A stretch of 64,000 nt of DNA from Nonomuraea aurantiaca (GCF_020215705.1 NZ_JAIWNB010000025.1:1-64000); one strand, 5' to 3'. Numbered from the stretch's first letter, positions 17,344 to 26,387 are shown. Notes: generated from the sequence alone by a model not told the origin. Made by a program: numbers and translations.

Positions 17344-17596
17344 CAGGCCAAAGGCCACCGGACGATCACCGGCCCCCCGAGACCGCGGTTGCGCCCGAGG
17401 CTCGAGAATCCAGGCGACGTTTGTTTACCAAGGGTGATCACTTTTCCGGCTCTTGCGGAGGGCGACACGCCTACCCGGCGAGTCAGGGGCTGCTGGTGGT
17501 GTGCGGCAGCGCGTACGAGTTCGCGAACGCCCTGACCCGCGAGGTCCTCTACGCCACCACCCGGGCCCCCACTCGCCTGGTCTACCAGCGGGAGGC
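17344..17596. other. Intergenic, unassigned
   Basis: One plus-strand frame (17421-17669) contains a coding-looking stretch (GLLVVCGSAYEFANALTREV), but it has no start or family match and overlaps the VOC remnant antisense. Left unassigned. Confidence 0.3.
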
Positions 17597-17899
17597 TCAG
17601 GGCCAGGTCTTGGCCTCGGACTCGAACACCGCGCGGTCGCTCTCCACGGGCAGCACGCACATGAGATGACCGCCGGGGACGCGCAGGGTGCGGCACTCCT
17701 GCTACTGCGCCACCTCACTCGCGCCCAGGGCGAGCAGGCGCCGGGTCTCCGCTTCGACGTCGTCGGTCTCGATGTCCACGTGGAAGCGGGGCGCGTCACG
17801 GAATCCGGCGTAGCGGGGTTCTCCCAGGTCAGTGAACCCCAGCTCATGCGCACCCCGGACGACGGCATCCCGCGCAGCCGCTTCCGCCCGCCGGTGCAC
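17597..17899 (-). pseudogene. VOC-family gene with an in-frame TAG
   Basis: Minus-strand frame: RDAVVRGAHELGFTDLGEPR, FHVDIETDDVEAETRRLLAL, GASEVAQ, then TAG at about 17704, then in the same frame QECRTLRVPGGHLMCVLPVE to KTWP and TGA at 17597. The two pieces make one VOC domain end; relatives have Trp where the TAG stands, so TGG to TAG is the simplest cause. The N-terminal repeat is missing. Neighbouring functional VOC genes lie at 11215, 16975 and 21813. Confidence 0.7.
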
Positions 17900-17921
17900 G
17901 TCTCGATCTGGAGCTAGCCTC

Positions 17922-18119
17922 TCAGCGCCGCGCCCGGACGTAGGCCCGGATAAAGAAAACGGCGAACCCGGCGGCGGCCGTGGCCAGGGCGGTCATGGCC
18001 TGCACGTTGTCCATGAGCGCCGCATAGACCGCCAGCACGAGGGAGACCGCCGCGCCCGTCAGGGAGACCTTCCAGAAAAGGGGCGGCGCGGGCGGCCGTG
18101 GAGGGCGGCCGGGAGGCAT
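17922..18119 (-). CDS. Small two-span membrane protein
   Basis: 65 residues: a Pro-rich cytoplasmic start (MPPGRPPRPPAPPLF), two membrane segments (VSLTGAAVSLVLAVYAALM and MTALATAAAGFAVFFIRAYV) and a basic tail, RARR. ATG 18119 preferred to the upstream GTG. Similar to unnamed small membrane proteins of actinomycetes; no function known. Confidence 0.6.
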   Translation of the reverse strand: MPPGRPPRPPAPPLFWKVSLTGAAVSLVLAVYAALMDNVQAMTALATAAAGFAVFFIRAYVRARR

Positions 18120-18337
18120 GATCGTCACCCTTCCCATCCTGTCTCACAAGCCGATCGGGTGCGCGGGCCGATTCCGCACTTCCGGCTCGCAGAATCGTGA
18201 GCGCTCGGCCGAACACGCGCTCAGCCAGCCGCCTACGAGCTCGGCGGTAGCGCGAGTGGATCCTCTCAGCTCGGCGGGGCCCCGAACGGGCGCTATCCCC
18301 TACACCGCGCACTGGGTGAGGACTTACGCTGCACACC

Positions 18338-18928
18338 ATGTTTCCTCCAGTAAAGATCATCTCCGGTGGGTTGGAGATTCGTGAGTTCGGGCCGCAGGAT
18401 GCTGTACCTGTGGCGGCATTCGTGGCGGCCGGGGATCGAACGGCGCTGCCGCCGGGCTCCCCTGGGGCGGTCGCTGACGTGGACGGGTGGCTGACTGACA
18501 AAGTGCACCAGCGGCGACTGGACGGCGAGGGCGTACACCTGGCGATAGTGGAGCAGACCACCGGCAAGATCGTCGGCAGTATCGGGTTGCGGGACACCGA
18601 CTGGGAAGCTGGTTGCACCGAGATCGGTTACGGAATACACGCCAGTCAGCGAGATCGCGGCTATGCGACCGAGGCAGCGCGCGCGGTTGGACAGTGGGCG
18701 CTTATCGACGGCGGGATGCGGCGCGTGCAGTTGCACTCCCGCCTCGACAACGCCGCTTCCCTGCGGGTGGCCGAAAAGGCCGGATACCAGCGGGAGGGCA
18801 CACTGCGGATCGCCGAGCGGGAGGGGTGCGAGGCTCATGACCTGGCCGTCTTCTCGATGATCGCCATGGGGGCGACCGCCGACAACCACCCCACGGCTGA
18901 AGACGCCGACAGAAGGTCATCACTGTAG
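18338..18928 (+). CDS. GNAT acetyltransferase (RimJ/RimL type)
   Basis: 196 residues with the GNAT core: N-terminal strand GGLEIREFGPQD, VHLAIVEQTTGKIVGSIGLR, motif A IHASQRDRGYATEAARAVGQ (the acetyl-CoA pyrophosphate loop RDRGYA) and HSRLDNAASLRVAEKAGYQR (the N.AS..V.EK.GF signature of RimJ/RimL proteins). It should transfer an acetyl group from acetyl-CoA to an amine, often a protein N-terminus or small-molecule amine. ATG 18338; stands alone. Confidence 0.85.
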   Translation: MFPPVKIISGGLEIREFGPQDAVPVAAFVAAGDRTALPPGSPGAVADVDGWLTDKVHQRRLDGEGVHLAIVEQTTGKIVGSIGLRDTDWEAGCTEIGYGIHASQRDRGYATEAARAVGQWALIDGGMRRVQLHSRLDNAASLRVAEKAGYQREGTLRIAEREGCEAHDLAVFSMIAMGATADNHPTAEDADRRSSL

Positions 18929-19014
18929 CGATCACGTGATGGGTGCGACGCGACATCACCGCATACGTCAGGTGCCTGGGACTGCGTCAGGTACGACGGG
19001 ACGCCTGACCTAAA

Positions 19015-19524
19015 TTAGCCGACGTAGGGGTTGCCACCGAGCCAGGTGGTGCCGTCAATCAGTTCGCGCACCGCGTCCAGGTGGCCGCTGTGGCAGGCGA
19101 CTTCGGCGAGCACATGGATCATGATGTGTCGCACGTCGGGCAGCCGCCAGGTCGGCCAGATCTCCACAGGCCAGGCGGCGGGCTCCTGCTCGGGCTCGGC
19201 GGCGGTGAGGACGATGTCCGCACGCGCGATGGCCGCCCGGTAGTCGGCGAAGACCTTCTCGGTGCTCATCCAATCGGGTACGTACCAGTGCGCCTCCCCG
19301 CCTGCCGCGAGCTGTCCGGCCACATCCGGTTCGCCCGCGATCACCCCGGGAAACCAGAAGCGTTCGACATCCAGGGTGAGGTGGCGCAGCAATGCCAGGC
19401 AGCTCCAGCCGCTGGGCAGCACCGGCCGTCGCAGATCCTGCTCCGAGAGTCCTTCGAGGATCCCGAGGACGTGCTCGCGCTGATGGTCCAGGGCGCCCTT
19501 GAGGGCGTCGAGTTCGGCGTTCAC
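19015..19524 (-). CDS. DinB-family (DUF664) protein
   Basis: 169 residues of four-helix-bundle type. Putative metal ligands are in SGWSCLALLRHLTLDVERFW (first His) and HIMIHVLAEVACHSGHLDAV (second and third His), the DinB/mycothiol-dependent-enzyme arrangement. In mycothiol-making actinomycetes such proteins are often thiol transferases. The GTG start (19522-19524) overlaps the TGA of the SRPBCC gene (GTGA), so the two form a coupled operon whose first gene is broken. Confidence 0.75.
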   Translation of the reverse strand: MNAELDALKGALDHQREHVLGILEGLSEQDLRRPVLPSGWSCLALLRHLTLDVERFWFPGVIAGEPDVAGQLAAGGEAHWYVPDWMSTEKVFADYRAAIARADIVLTAAEPEQEPAAWPVEIWPTWRLPDVRHIMIHVLAEVACHSGHLDAVRELIDGTTWLGGNPYVG

Positions 19525-19894
19525 CGGGCGGCGCACAGTTCGGCGAGGCGTTCCAGGGTGCTCGCCATCTGCGTCTGCCACCAGGCGCCCCCGCTGTCCA
19601 CTTCCGCGCGTTTGTCCTCCGGCATGCGCGAACCGTCGAAGGTCTCGATCACGACCGTCGCCCCGGCTCTGTCCGGGAGCAGATCGAAGATCCACCGGTG
19701 GCCCCACGCGGCCCCGGGCACGGGTGTGTCCGGGTGCACGAGACCACGGCGTCGGAGACGCCACCGCGTAGCATCCCCGAGCCGTCGAGGTCCGGATGCT
19801 GTCCGGGGTCGGCCAGGATCCGGAAGATCTCCTCCGCAGGGGCCTCGATGCGCCGGAACGCCACCACCACGGCCTCGCCTGTCGTAGTTGTCAT
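19521..19894 (-). pseudogene. SRPBCC-family gene with internal deletion/frameshift
   Basis: The first frame (MTTTTGEAVVVAFRRIEAPA, EEIFRILADPGQHPDLDGSG, SDAVVS) is the start of a START/Bet-v-1-like SRPBCC protein. The second frame continues VHPDTPVPGAAWGHRWIFDL, ATVVIETFDGSRMPEDKRAE and ends WWQTQMASTLERLAELCAAR. The strands expected between SDAVVS and this point (about 35 residues) are absent, so the break near 19745 is a deletion that also shifted the frame. The end is GTGA-coupled to the dinB-like gene. Confidence 0.65.
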
Positions 19895-20127
19895 CCGCGC
19901 GCCTCCGTCAACCGCAGAGCATGAACCCGACTCCGATCGGGACGCTACACCGGGGGTACGACAACGCTTCGCCGAGGACGTACGGGCCCCGCCCCGCGCA
20001 GACTCCCGCTGAACCAGTACCCCATGCCGTCGGTTGGACGGCGATCAAGGACTGACCCAGCTACCCGGCGAACCGCCGCAACGATGGCCGTTGCCGCCAC
20101 CACCGCAGACCCCTCATCCACTTCCAG

Positions 20128-20205
20128 ATCGTCCGCGGACTCCGCCGCTGGTCGGGTCCTGCGGATCGCAGAGCATCTCGGTCTCGTTGCCGATGCTGGA
20201 GGGTG
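20128..20205 (-). repeat. Eroded third copy of the DUF3592 repeat
   Basis: About 75 bases match both DUF3592 copies antisense to the gene: GCTGGTCGGGTCCTGCGG, then CTCGGTCTCGTTGCCGATGC, with point changes and no open frame. It corresponds to the codons around YDPQDPTSA of the intact genes. It shows that the repeat once had at least three copies in this 12-kb span. Confidence 0.6.
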
Positions 20206-20360
20206 TCGCTGCGTCGATTCCGATATCGGGCGCGCCTGGGTGCCGCCTTCTGCGCGTTTCGCGAAGGTTCACGCCCCCATCACGCCATGGTCGTTACGGG
20301 GGGTTGGCCAGCGATCTAGCGTCGTGAGGCCCGATAGACCTGATGCAGCGGAGCCTCCTC

Positions 20361-21428
20361 ATGCACCTTCGTCATGTCCTGGTGAGCCTGGCCTTTGTGC
20401 CCGCGCTCGCCGCGCCAGTAGCTGCCCACGCGTCAACGGCCGACGGTCCCGGCGTGCTGCCCCAGAAGACTCACTTCGACCTTCAGGCCCACCGCGGTGG
20501 CATCGGCATGACGACCGAGGAGTCGCTGGAGGGGTTCGGTAAGGCGATGCGGCTCGGTGTCAGCACACTGGAGCTGGACACCCATGTCACCAAGGACGAG
20601 AAGGTCGTCGTCAACCACGACCGGCAGATCAGCGCCCAGAAGTGCCGCGACACCGCACCGGTCACGCCCGGCGATCCGCTGTACCCGTACGTCGGAAAGT
20701 ACATCAAGGACCTGGCCCTGGCTCAGATCAAGACCATGGACTGCGGGTATCAGCAGTTGCCCGGTTTCCCTGAGCAGGAGCAGATCAAGGGCTTCCGGAT
20801 GATCGAGCTCAAGGACGTCTTGAACCTCGTCAAGAGCTACCGCGCCAAGCAGGTCACGCTCAACATCGAGACCAAGGTCGAGGCGGGCGCGCCCGAGCAG
20901 ACCGCGCCTCGCGAGTTGTTCGTCCGCCGGGTTTTCGAAGAGATCCACACCTCGGGGATCGAGCGCCAGGTCACCATCCAGTCCTTCGACTGGGGTGCGT
21001 TGCTGGAAATGCACCGGCTTGCACCGACGTGGCCGCTGGTGGCGCTGACGAACTACGACTTCCTTCAGATCGGCAAGCCCGGCGCCTCCCCGTGGCTCGG
21101 CGGCATTGACGTCGACGACTACGAAGGCGATTTCGTGAAGGCGGCTGCCGCCGTCCCTGGCGTCACGGCCCTCTCTCCGAACTACGGCTTCCCGCAGAGT
21201 GGGAAGGTCGGTGACCCAGGCTTCCGCTTCTACCCCGATCAGGCGATGGTGTCGGAGGCGCACGCCCGGGGCCTGAAGGTCATCCCGTGGACCTGTGACG
21301 ACCCCGCCACCATAGAGGCCCTCATGGACATGGGCGTTGACGGCATCATCACGAACTACCCCAACCACGTCCGGCAGATCATGGCCGACCGCGACATGCG
21401 ACTGCCGAAGGCCTACCAGCCCCGCTGA
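20361..21428 (+). CDS. Secreted glycerophosphodiester phosphodiesterase
   Basis: 355 residues. Signal peptide MHLRHVLVSLAFVPALAAPV with cleavage near AHA-S. GDPD signature: DLQAHRGGIGMTTEESLEGF (catalytic His), STLELDTHVTKDEKVVVNHD (E-x-D and the second His), IELKDVL, NIETK, and a C-terminal GLKVIPWTCDDPATIEALMD with GVDGIITNYPN. The enzyme hydrolyses deacylated phospholipids to glycerol-3-phosphate and an alcohol outside the cell, usually with Ca2+. ATG 20361 has GGAG 8-10 bases upstream; ATG 20343 is in frame but poorly placed. Confidence 0.88.
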   Translation: MHLRHVLVSLAFVPALAAPVAAHASTADGPGVLPQKTHFDLQAHRGGIGMTTEESLEGFGKAMRLGVSTLELDTHVTKDEKVVVNHDRQISAQKCRDTAPVTPGDPLYPYVGKYIKDLALAQIKTMDCGYQQLPGFPEQEQIKGFRMIELKDVLNLVKSYRAKQVTLNIETKVEAGAPEQTAPRELFVRRVFEEIHTSGIERQVTIQSFDWGALLEMHRLAPTWPLVALTNYDFLQIGKPGASPWLGGIDVDDYEGDFVKAAAAVPGVTALSPNYGFPQSGKVGDPGFRFYPDQAMVSEAHARGLKVIPWTCDDPATIEALMDMGVDGIITNYPNHVRQIMADRDMRLPKAYQPR

Positions 21429-21449
21429 CTCCCTCTCGGGCACGCGGCA

Positions 21450-21812
21450 TTGTTCCGCCTACCGAGACTGTTCCCGTCAGCCTTCCAGCTCGCCATCCAC
21501 GGCGTCACCCAACAAGACGCGGGCGTCGCCTCCGCCGTGATCAACGCCGCCACCCAGGTCGGCAGCTCCATCGGCACAGCCATCCTGAACACGCTCGCGG
21601 TCACCGCCACCGCCACCTACCTCGCCACGCACCGCACCGCCCCGAGCCTGCATCGAGCAGCGCTCGTCCACGGGTACTCGACCGCGACCGCCTGGGCCAC
21701 CGGCCTACTCGCGGCCATGGCCGTGCTCATCTACCTCCTCATCCCCGGACGACGACAACCCATCGAGCACAAGCAGACGACCCACGCACAGACAGCGAAA
21801 GAGGAAAGTTAA
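21450..21812 (+). pseudogene. C-terminal fragment of an MFS (DHA2-type) efflux transporter
   Basis: About 120 residues: ...AIHGVTQQDAGVASAVINAA TQVGSSIGTAILNTL... (the QQ-GVAS/Q-G-S-G-A motif before the last helices of EmrB/QacA transporters), then GLLAAMAVLIYLLIPGRR and a polar tail. The first 12 helices are absent and no signal or initiation site fits; it starts just after the GDPD gene. It directly precedes the VOC gene at 21813, so that gene may once have shared its operon. Confidence 0.65.
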
Positions 21813-22199
21813 ATGTCCATCCAGCTCAATCACACCATCGTCCCTGCCCGTGACAGGCATGCTTCCGCCGGTTTCCTCGCCGGCATCCTCGGCATACCTA
21901 TCAGCCCTGACGTCGCCCGGTTCACCCCGCTCACCGCGAGCAACGGCGTCACCCTCGACTACATGAATCTCGCCGACAACCCCATACAGCACTACGCGTT
22001 CCTGGTCTCCGAGGACACCTTTGACGCGACGTTCGAGCGGATTCGTGCGGCCAGCCTCACTTTTTGGGCCGATCCCCATCGCCGACAGGAGGGCGAGATC
22101 TACCGTTCCCGCACCGGCGGCCGCGGCGTCTATTTCCCTGACCCCGACGGCCACCTTATGGAATTACTCACCCGCGACCTGACCGGCCGGGCGATCTAG
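21813..22199 (+). CDS. VOC-family protein
   Basis: 128 residues: IQLNHTIVPARDRHASAGFL (first metal His), a middle strand VTLDYMNLADNPIQHYAFLV and the end RGVYFPDPDGHLMELLTRDL (second His and Glu). It resembles dioxygenase-like VOC proteins with one domain per chain, probably a dimer. ATG 21813 follows the stop of the transporter fragment directly, with SD GAGGAAAG. Confidence 0.8.
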   Translation: MSIQLNHTIVPARDRHASAGFLAGILGIPISPDVARFTPLTASNGVTLDYMNLADNPIQHYAFLVSEDTFDATFERIRAASLTFWADPHRRQEGEIYRSRTGGRGVYFPDPDGHLMELLTRDLTGRAI

Positions 22200-22424
22200 T
22201 GGCCTGTCACGCAACCTTGGACAGGCAACTGGTCCAGCTTCGAATGAGTCAGCTGGCGGCGAGCTCCGGGCGCACGACCTCAGCCACGTCCAGATGGACC
22301 GTGTGTGCTCCCGGCGGGAGCCCGCCCGAACCTCCTGGGCTGCCAGCCGCCCCGCACGGATAACAAGCCTGTGAGCAGGGCAGACTCACCCCTGTCGGGT
22401 CCTCTTGCGGGGAGGAGACCACAG
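22200..22424. other. Intergenic
   Basis: No supported gene. A minus-strand frame ends HTVHLDVAEVVRPELAAS but has no start or recognised family; it could be a gene scrap. Confidence 0.3.
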
Positions 22425-23472
22425 ATGGACCAAAACAAGGTGACGGAGTTCCTGGGCAGGGCCGTGAGCGACCTGGGGGCGACCGAGGCGGCGGGCTCCG
22501 TCGTGATCGGTCACCGGCTCGGCCTGTATCGCGCCCTCGCCGAGGTGCCCGCGACTCCCGAGGAGTTCGCCGAGCGCACCAGGTGCCATCCGCGCTACCT
22601 CACCGAATGGCTGCGTGGGCAGGCCGCCGGCGGGTACGTCGGCTACGACGCGGCGACGGGCCGGTCCTCGCTCTCGAAGGAGCAGGCGTACTGCCTGGCC
22701 GACCCGGCCGGTCCGAACATACCGGCGGCGTACCTCATCGCGCTGGGCATGCTGCGCGCCGAGCCGCGCATCACCGAGGTGTTCCGCACGGGCGCCGGCT
22801 TTGGCTGGCACGAGCACGTGGAGGACGTCTTCGTCGGGTGCGACGCGTTCTATCGGCCGGCCTACGTTGACCGCGCTGGTGTCGAGCTGGATCCCGGCAC
22901 TCGATGGGATTGAGGAGAAGCTGGAGGCGGGGACCGTGGTCGCGGACGTCGGCTGCGGCCTCGGCTCGTCCTCGATCCTCCTCGCGCAGTCGTACCCGCG
23001 TACCACGGTCGTCGGCTCGGACTACCACGCCGAGTCCATCGAGCTGGCCCGCGAGCATGCCGCCGAGGCCGGGGTGGCCGACCGGGTCGACTTCGAGGTG
23101 GCCACCGCGCACACCTTCACCGGCACCGACTACGACCTGGTGACGATGTTCGACTGCCTGCACGACATGGGCAACCCGCTGGGGGTCGCCCGGCGGGTGC
23201 GGGGAGCGCTGGCTCCGGAGGGCGCGTGGCTGCTGGTCGAGCCGTACGCCGCCGACGCGGTGGAGGAGAACTTCACCCCCGTGGGGCGGCTGTACTACAG
23301 CGGGTCCACGTTCCTCTGCGTGCCCAACGCGCTGTCCCAGCCGGGCGGCTACGCGCTGGGCGCGCAGGCGGGCGAGGCGAGGATCCGCGAGCTGAGTCGC
23401 GAGGCGGGCTTCACCCGGTTCCGAAGGGCCCCGGAGACCCCGTTCAACCTCGTCTACGAGATCCGACCGTAG
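22425..23472 (+). pseudogene. SAM-dependent methyltransferase, frameshifted near 22870
   Basis: Frame 3 from ATG 22425 (SD GGAGGAG): VTEFLGRAVSDLGATEAAGS, LYRALAEVPATPEEFAERTR and RYLTEWLRGQAAGGYVGYDA, the winged-helix dimerisation part of Rv2258c-like methyltransferases. It stops at 22913 (TRWD). The catalytic part continues in frame 1: LVSSWIPALDGIEEKL, VVADVGCGLGSSSILLAQSY (SAM motif I), MFDCLHDMGNP, then an end at 23472. The +1 shift falls between YRPAY and LVSSWIP. Joined it is about 349 residues, the normal length. Without a ribosome shift there, the SAM-binding half is not made. Confidence 0.8.
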
Positions 23473-23646
23473 GGGGATCAGCCCGCCGTGTGGCGGCGCG
23501 ATGATCTGCTGGGCGGTGATCATGGGCTGGTTCGCCGCCGCCGAACGCGGCCTGGCCATGGGCATCCGCCGACCGCCCAACCCCTCGGCGTCGCGGTCGC
23601 CGCGCTGGCGCTGCCGAGCCTCGCACTGGGCCTTTCGGTCGCCCTC

Positions 23647-24078
23647 TCAGAGGCCGAAGAATCCAGAGGAACCGGAGAAGACAGAGAAGAAGGCCAGGCC
23701 AATGGCGACCGCGATGAGTCCGATGACGATTCCGCTGTAGCCGACGCCGACGTCGTCCGCGGGCATGGCGCTGGTCGGGTCCTGCGGGTCGTAGAGCACT
23801 TCGGTCTCGTGGCCGATGCCAAGTCCGGAGGTGGTCGCTGCCTCGGTGGTGATTTCCCGCCCCTCCACGGTCGTGAAGGTCAGAACCGGCCAATGTGTCG
23901 CCCTTAAGCTGTCCCCCTGCCCCACGAACGTGGTCCGGACGTCGCTGACCACGCCTGGCACCCGCTGCGCCTGTCGGGCGAACTGCTTGCCGTCGATGAT
24001 TCCCTTGATCGACTTTAGAATGATCAATGCCCCAAACGCCACGAACAGCAGCGGGAAGTACGGGAACAGATCTTCCAA
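23647..24078 (-). CDS. DUF3592 membrane protein, copy 2
   Basis: 143 residues, close paralogue of 12320-12739: LFPYFPLLFVAFGALIILKS, VPGVVSDVRTTFVGQGDSLR, EVLYDPQDPTSAMPADDVGV and a longer C-terminal span IAVAIGLAFFSVFSGSSG. TTG 24078 with SD AAGGAG is the same as in copy 1; the frame is open further upstream but that part is the shared leader. Copy 1 lacks the AVAIGLA segment, so copy 2 is probably nearer the ancestral form. Function unknown. Confidence 0.7.
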   Translation of the reverse strand: MEDLFPYFPLLFVAFGALIILKSIKGIIDGKQFARQAQRVPGVVSDVRTTFVGQGDSLRATHWPVLTFTTVEGREITTEAATTSGLGIGHETEVLYDPQDPTSAMPADDVGVGYSGIVIGLIAVAIGLAFFSVFSGSSGFFGL

Positions 24079-24240
24079 CGTGGATCTCCTTGGGTCGCCT
24101 GCATCGTAGAACGTCCTAGAGGACCGTAGGTTCCCGCCGTCAGCCGATGAGGAACGCGTAGCGGTGGCTCTAGGTGGTGCGGTCACCCGCACTGACAAGG
24201 TCGGCGCCCAGCACGGTCATGTGTTGGCTGCCTTGCGCAG
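23730..24240 (-). repeat. Dispersed duplication, copy 2 (partner 12390-12915)
   Basis: Gene and upstream leader match the copy at 12.4-12.9 kb with scattered substitutions, in the same orientation and 11.3 kb apart. Homology ends within the CTTGCGCA block at about 24240. Confidence 0.8.
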
Positions 24241-24450
24241 GATTCCGTGCCGCCGAACCGGCCAGAGGTGGTCGCGAGCCTAACCTGCGCAACAGTTGGT
24301 GTCCCTTCCAGATGAAGTTGTCGGAAGGGGCAGGCGCTGACCTGCGGCACGACACCTGGGCCCGGACGGCTTCGAGGAAGTAGTGGAGCTCAGCCTCGGC
24401 GCCTGCTGTGCCCGCCCTCTTCACGGACGACAGGGCGAAATGGTGTCATC
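24241..24450. other. Intergenic
   Basis: No coding pattern in the 210 bp between the duplicated leader and the stop of the DUF2993 gene. Confidence 0.35.
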
Positions 24451-25119
24451 TCATCCACGAATCGGCACGTCAAAGGCCTCGGCGGAAAACTCCAGTCCTT
24501 CCGGCACACTTTTGACCCTGGTCAGCTTCACGTCGAAGGGCAGATCCCCCTTGAACGGGATCGGGTAGGAGATCAGCTGTGCGATCTGGTCAGGCACGGG
24601 CACGCCCTGGATCTTGTCGGCCTGGAGCTTGATCCTCCCGTCGGCGACCTCGACGCGCATCTCGGCGTTGAACTTCACCTTGTCCGCGCCGATCGTTACC
24701 TCCCCCGAGGCCGTGAGCCGTCGCCCGTTGCCGCCGATCTTCACGCCACTCGGCGCGTATTCGTCGATCGTCGCCCTGGTGAGGGTGCCGCTGATGCTCA
24801 CGCGACCTGCCTGGACACGGGCTTGGTTCTGCAGGACATCGGTCAGGGGCGCTGTCACGTCGTACGCGGCGCCCCGCAGGTTCCTGACCGGCACGCCGCC
24901 GTAGCTGAAAGTGCCGAGATTGAACCGCACCTCTGGATAGCGCCCCGAGACGGCCTGCGTGAGAAACGGGATGCCCTCGATTGACACAGTCGGCGTGCCG
25001 GAAAGGCCGGCAGTGGCGGCGATTCTGTTCGCCAGGTCGCGCTCGACGTTCGTTACGGCGACTCGGTCGATGATGAGGAAGACGACGAGCGCGATCAGGA
25101 AAACGATCACCTTGCGCAT
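24451..25119 (-). CDS. DUF2993 (LmeA-like) lipid-binding protein
   Basis: 222 residues. One N-terminal membrane anchor (VIVFLIALVVFLIIDRVAV), then the DUF2993 tube fold: VERDLANRIAATAGLSGTPT, VSIEGIPFLTQAVSGRYPEV and IDEYAPSGVKIGGNGRRLTA, ending VKSVPEGLEFSAEAFDVPIR. The LmeA member of Corynebacterineae binds phosphatidylinositol and works in cell-envelope lipoglycan assembly; related proteins are widespread in actinomycetes. ATG 25119. Downstream of the padR operon but separated by about 55 bp, so it may be read from the same promoter. Confidence 0.75.
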   Translation of the reverse strand: MRKVIVFLIALVVFLIIDRVAVTNVERDLANRIAATAGLSGTPTVSIEGIPFLTQAVSGRYPEVRFNLGTFSYGGVPVRNLRGAAYDVTAPLTDVLQNQARVQAGRVSISGTLTRATIDEYAPSGVKIGGNGRRLTASGEVTIGADKVKFNAEMRVEVADGRIKLQADKIQGVPVPDQIAQLISYPIPFKGDLPFDVKLTRVKSVPEGLEFSAEAFDVPIRG

Positions 25120-25173
25120 GGGGGACTCGGCATGCGTCGGCGGCCGCGGAAGGTCTTGGCTGCCGTTCCAACA

Positions 25174-26040
25174 TCACTCATCCGTCGATGACCCGCTTAA
25201 CGCCGGCGTCCTAGAACGGAAGGCGGCGACCAGAAAGCCGGCCGACCCCAGCCCCAACAGCGCGACCCCCCACAACCCAACCATCATGAGCTGGGGGAAC
25301 ATCGCCAGCATGACCGGCGAGAGCACCACCACGCTCCTGCGCCCTACCGGAGACTGTGCGGCCACTCCGCAGACCACCGCACACAGCCCGAGCAGGAGCA
25401 GTTCGGGCGGCACTCCGACCTCCCGCAGGGCAGCCTCCAGCTGCCATGTCACGACGACCACCGCCAGAGCCGCCCCGGACCACGCTAGGATCCGCCCGCG
25501 CCCCACCAGCGACAGCCCTTGACGCGGCTGCGCCACCCCCGTCAGCACCGCCGCCACAAGCGCGAAAGAGCCAACGATCCCGCCGAGGGCCACCCCCATA
25601 TCCAAGGAGAAGCCTGTGGCCGACAACATCGCCGCGGCGGACATGCCCGCGCTGAACAGGAGTGTCCAGATCCACGCGACCGCCGCAGCAGGCCAGCGGC
25701 GATTGGTCCAGGCCAGGAAGACGATCAGGATGCCCATCAGAAGCACCTCACCGCTGATGTGCAACTGAATCTGGTAGATGAGCAACACTATGGGACCGAC
25801 CACCGCCACGACACGCATCGCATCCCGCCACTGCGCCATGGACTCCGGCCCGAACGCCCAGCGCGCGCGGATCGCGGCGGCCCCCTTGACGAGGTCGAGG
25901 GTGTCACGCGGCTCCGGACGACTCTGCCCTGGACGTGCCGACTCCATCAACACATTGAGCATCTCCTCCTCGTGCCGCTCGCGGTGCTCGCGCGGGTACC
26001 AGCGGAGAAGACTGCGGTAACGCCGTTCGAGGTTGCTCAC
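25174..26040 (-). CDS. Multi-span membrane protein in a padR operon
   Basis: 288 residues: a short basic N-terminal domain (NLERRYRSLLRWYPREHRER, the usual start of such PadR partners), then about six hydrophobic segments, for example VVAVVGPIVLLIYQIQ and GGIVGSFALVAAVLTGV. The ATG overlaps the padR stop by four bases (26037-26040), so expression is coupled. In this widespread pair the PadR protein represses the operon, and the membrane protein is proposed to be part of envelope-stress control, but no mechanism is known. Confidence 0.75.
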   Translation of the reverse strand: MSNLERRYRSLLRWYPREHRERHEEEMLNVLMESARPGQSRPEPRDTLDLVKGAAAIRARWAFGPESMAQWRDAMRVVAVVGPIVLLIYQIQLHISGEVLLMGILIVFLAWTNRRWPAAAVAWIWTLLFSAGMSAAAMLSATGFSLDMGVALGGIVGSFALVAAVLTGVAQPRQGLSLVGRGRILAWSGAALAVVVVTWQLEAALREVGVPPELLLLGLCAVVCGVAAQSPVGRRSVVVLSPVMLAMFPQLMMVGLWGVALLGLGSAGFLVAAFRSRTPALSGSSTDE

Positions 26041-26378
26041 GCGACACCTCCGGCGGGGCGCGTGTGCAGCCGGGCGGCGGCGGTCCTGGCGTTGCGCCGC
26101 AGCCGTTCGACTTCGGCGGCCAGACGGGCGCCGCCCTCGTCGGTGAGCCGGTAGTAGCGCCGCAACCGCCCGCCGACGATCTCCTCCCGGTCCTCCGCGA
26201 TCAGGCCTTCGGACTGGAGCCGGTCCAGGGCGGCGTACAGAGTCCCGGCCCGCAACCGGACCTCACTCTCGGAGATGCGCTCCACATCGGTGATGATGCC
26301 GTAGCCGTGCTGGGGCTCGGTGGCCAGCGCGGTGAGTATGAGGAACGAAGGCTCCTGCAAAGGGCGTAACTTGGACAC
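26037..26378 (-). CDS. PadR-family regulator
   Basis: 113 residues. PadR winged helix: LTALATEPQHGYGIITDVER, LRAGTLYAALDRLQSEGLIA (recognition helix) and GRLRRYYRLTDEGGARLAAE, then a short dimer helix. It is first in an operon with the membrane protein and has a dyad (26388-26408) just upstream of its ATG, pointing to autorepression. The truncated PadR scrap at 61636-61803 is a relative. Confidence 0.88.
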   Translation of the reverse strand: MSKLRPLQEPSFLILTALATEPQHGYGIITDVERISESEVRLRAGTLYAALDRLQSEGLIAEDREEIVGGRLRRYYRLTDEGGARLAAEVERLRRNARTAAARLHTRPAGGVA

Positions 26379-26387
26379 ATGATCTTT

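Noticed and set aside
20433..21443. 336-residue minus-strand ORF
   Set aside because: Complete antisense of the GDPD gene, which has signal peptide and catalytic motifs.
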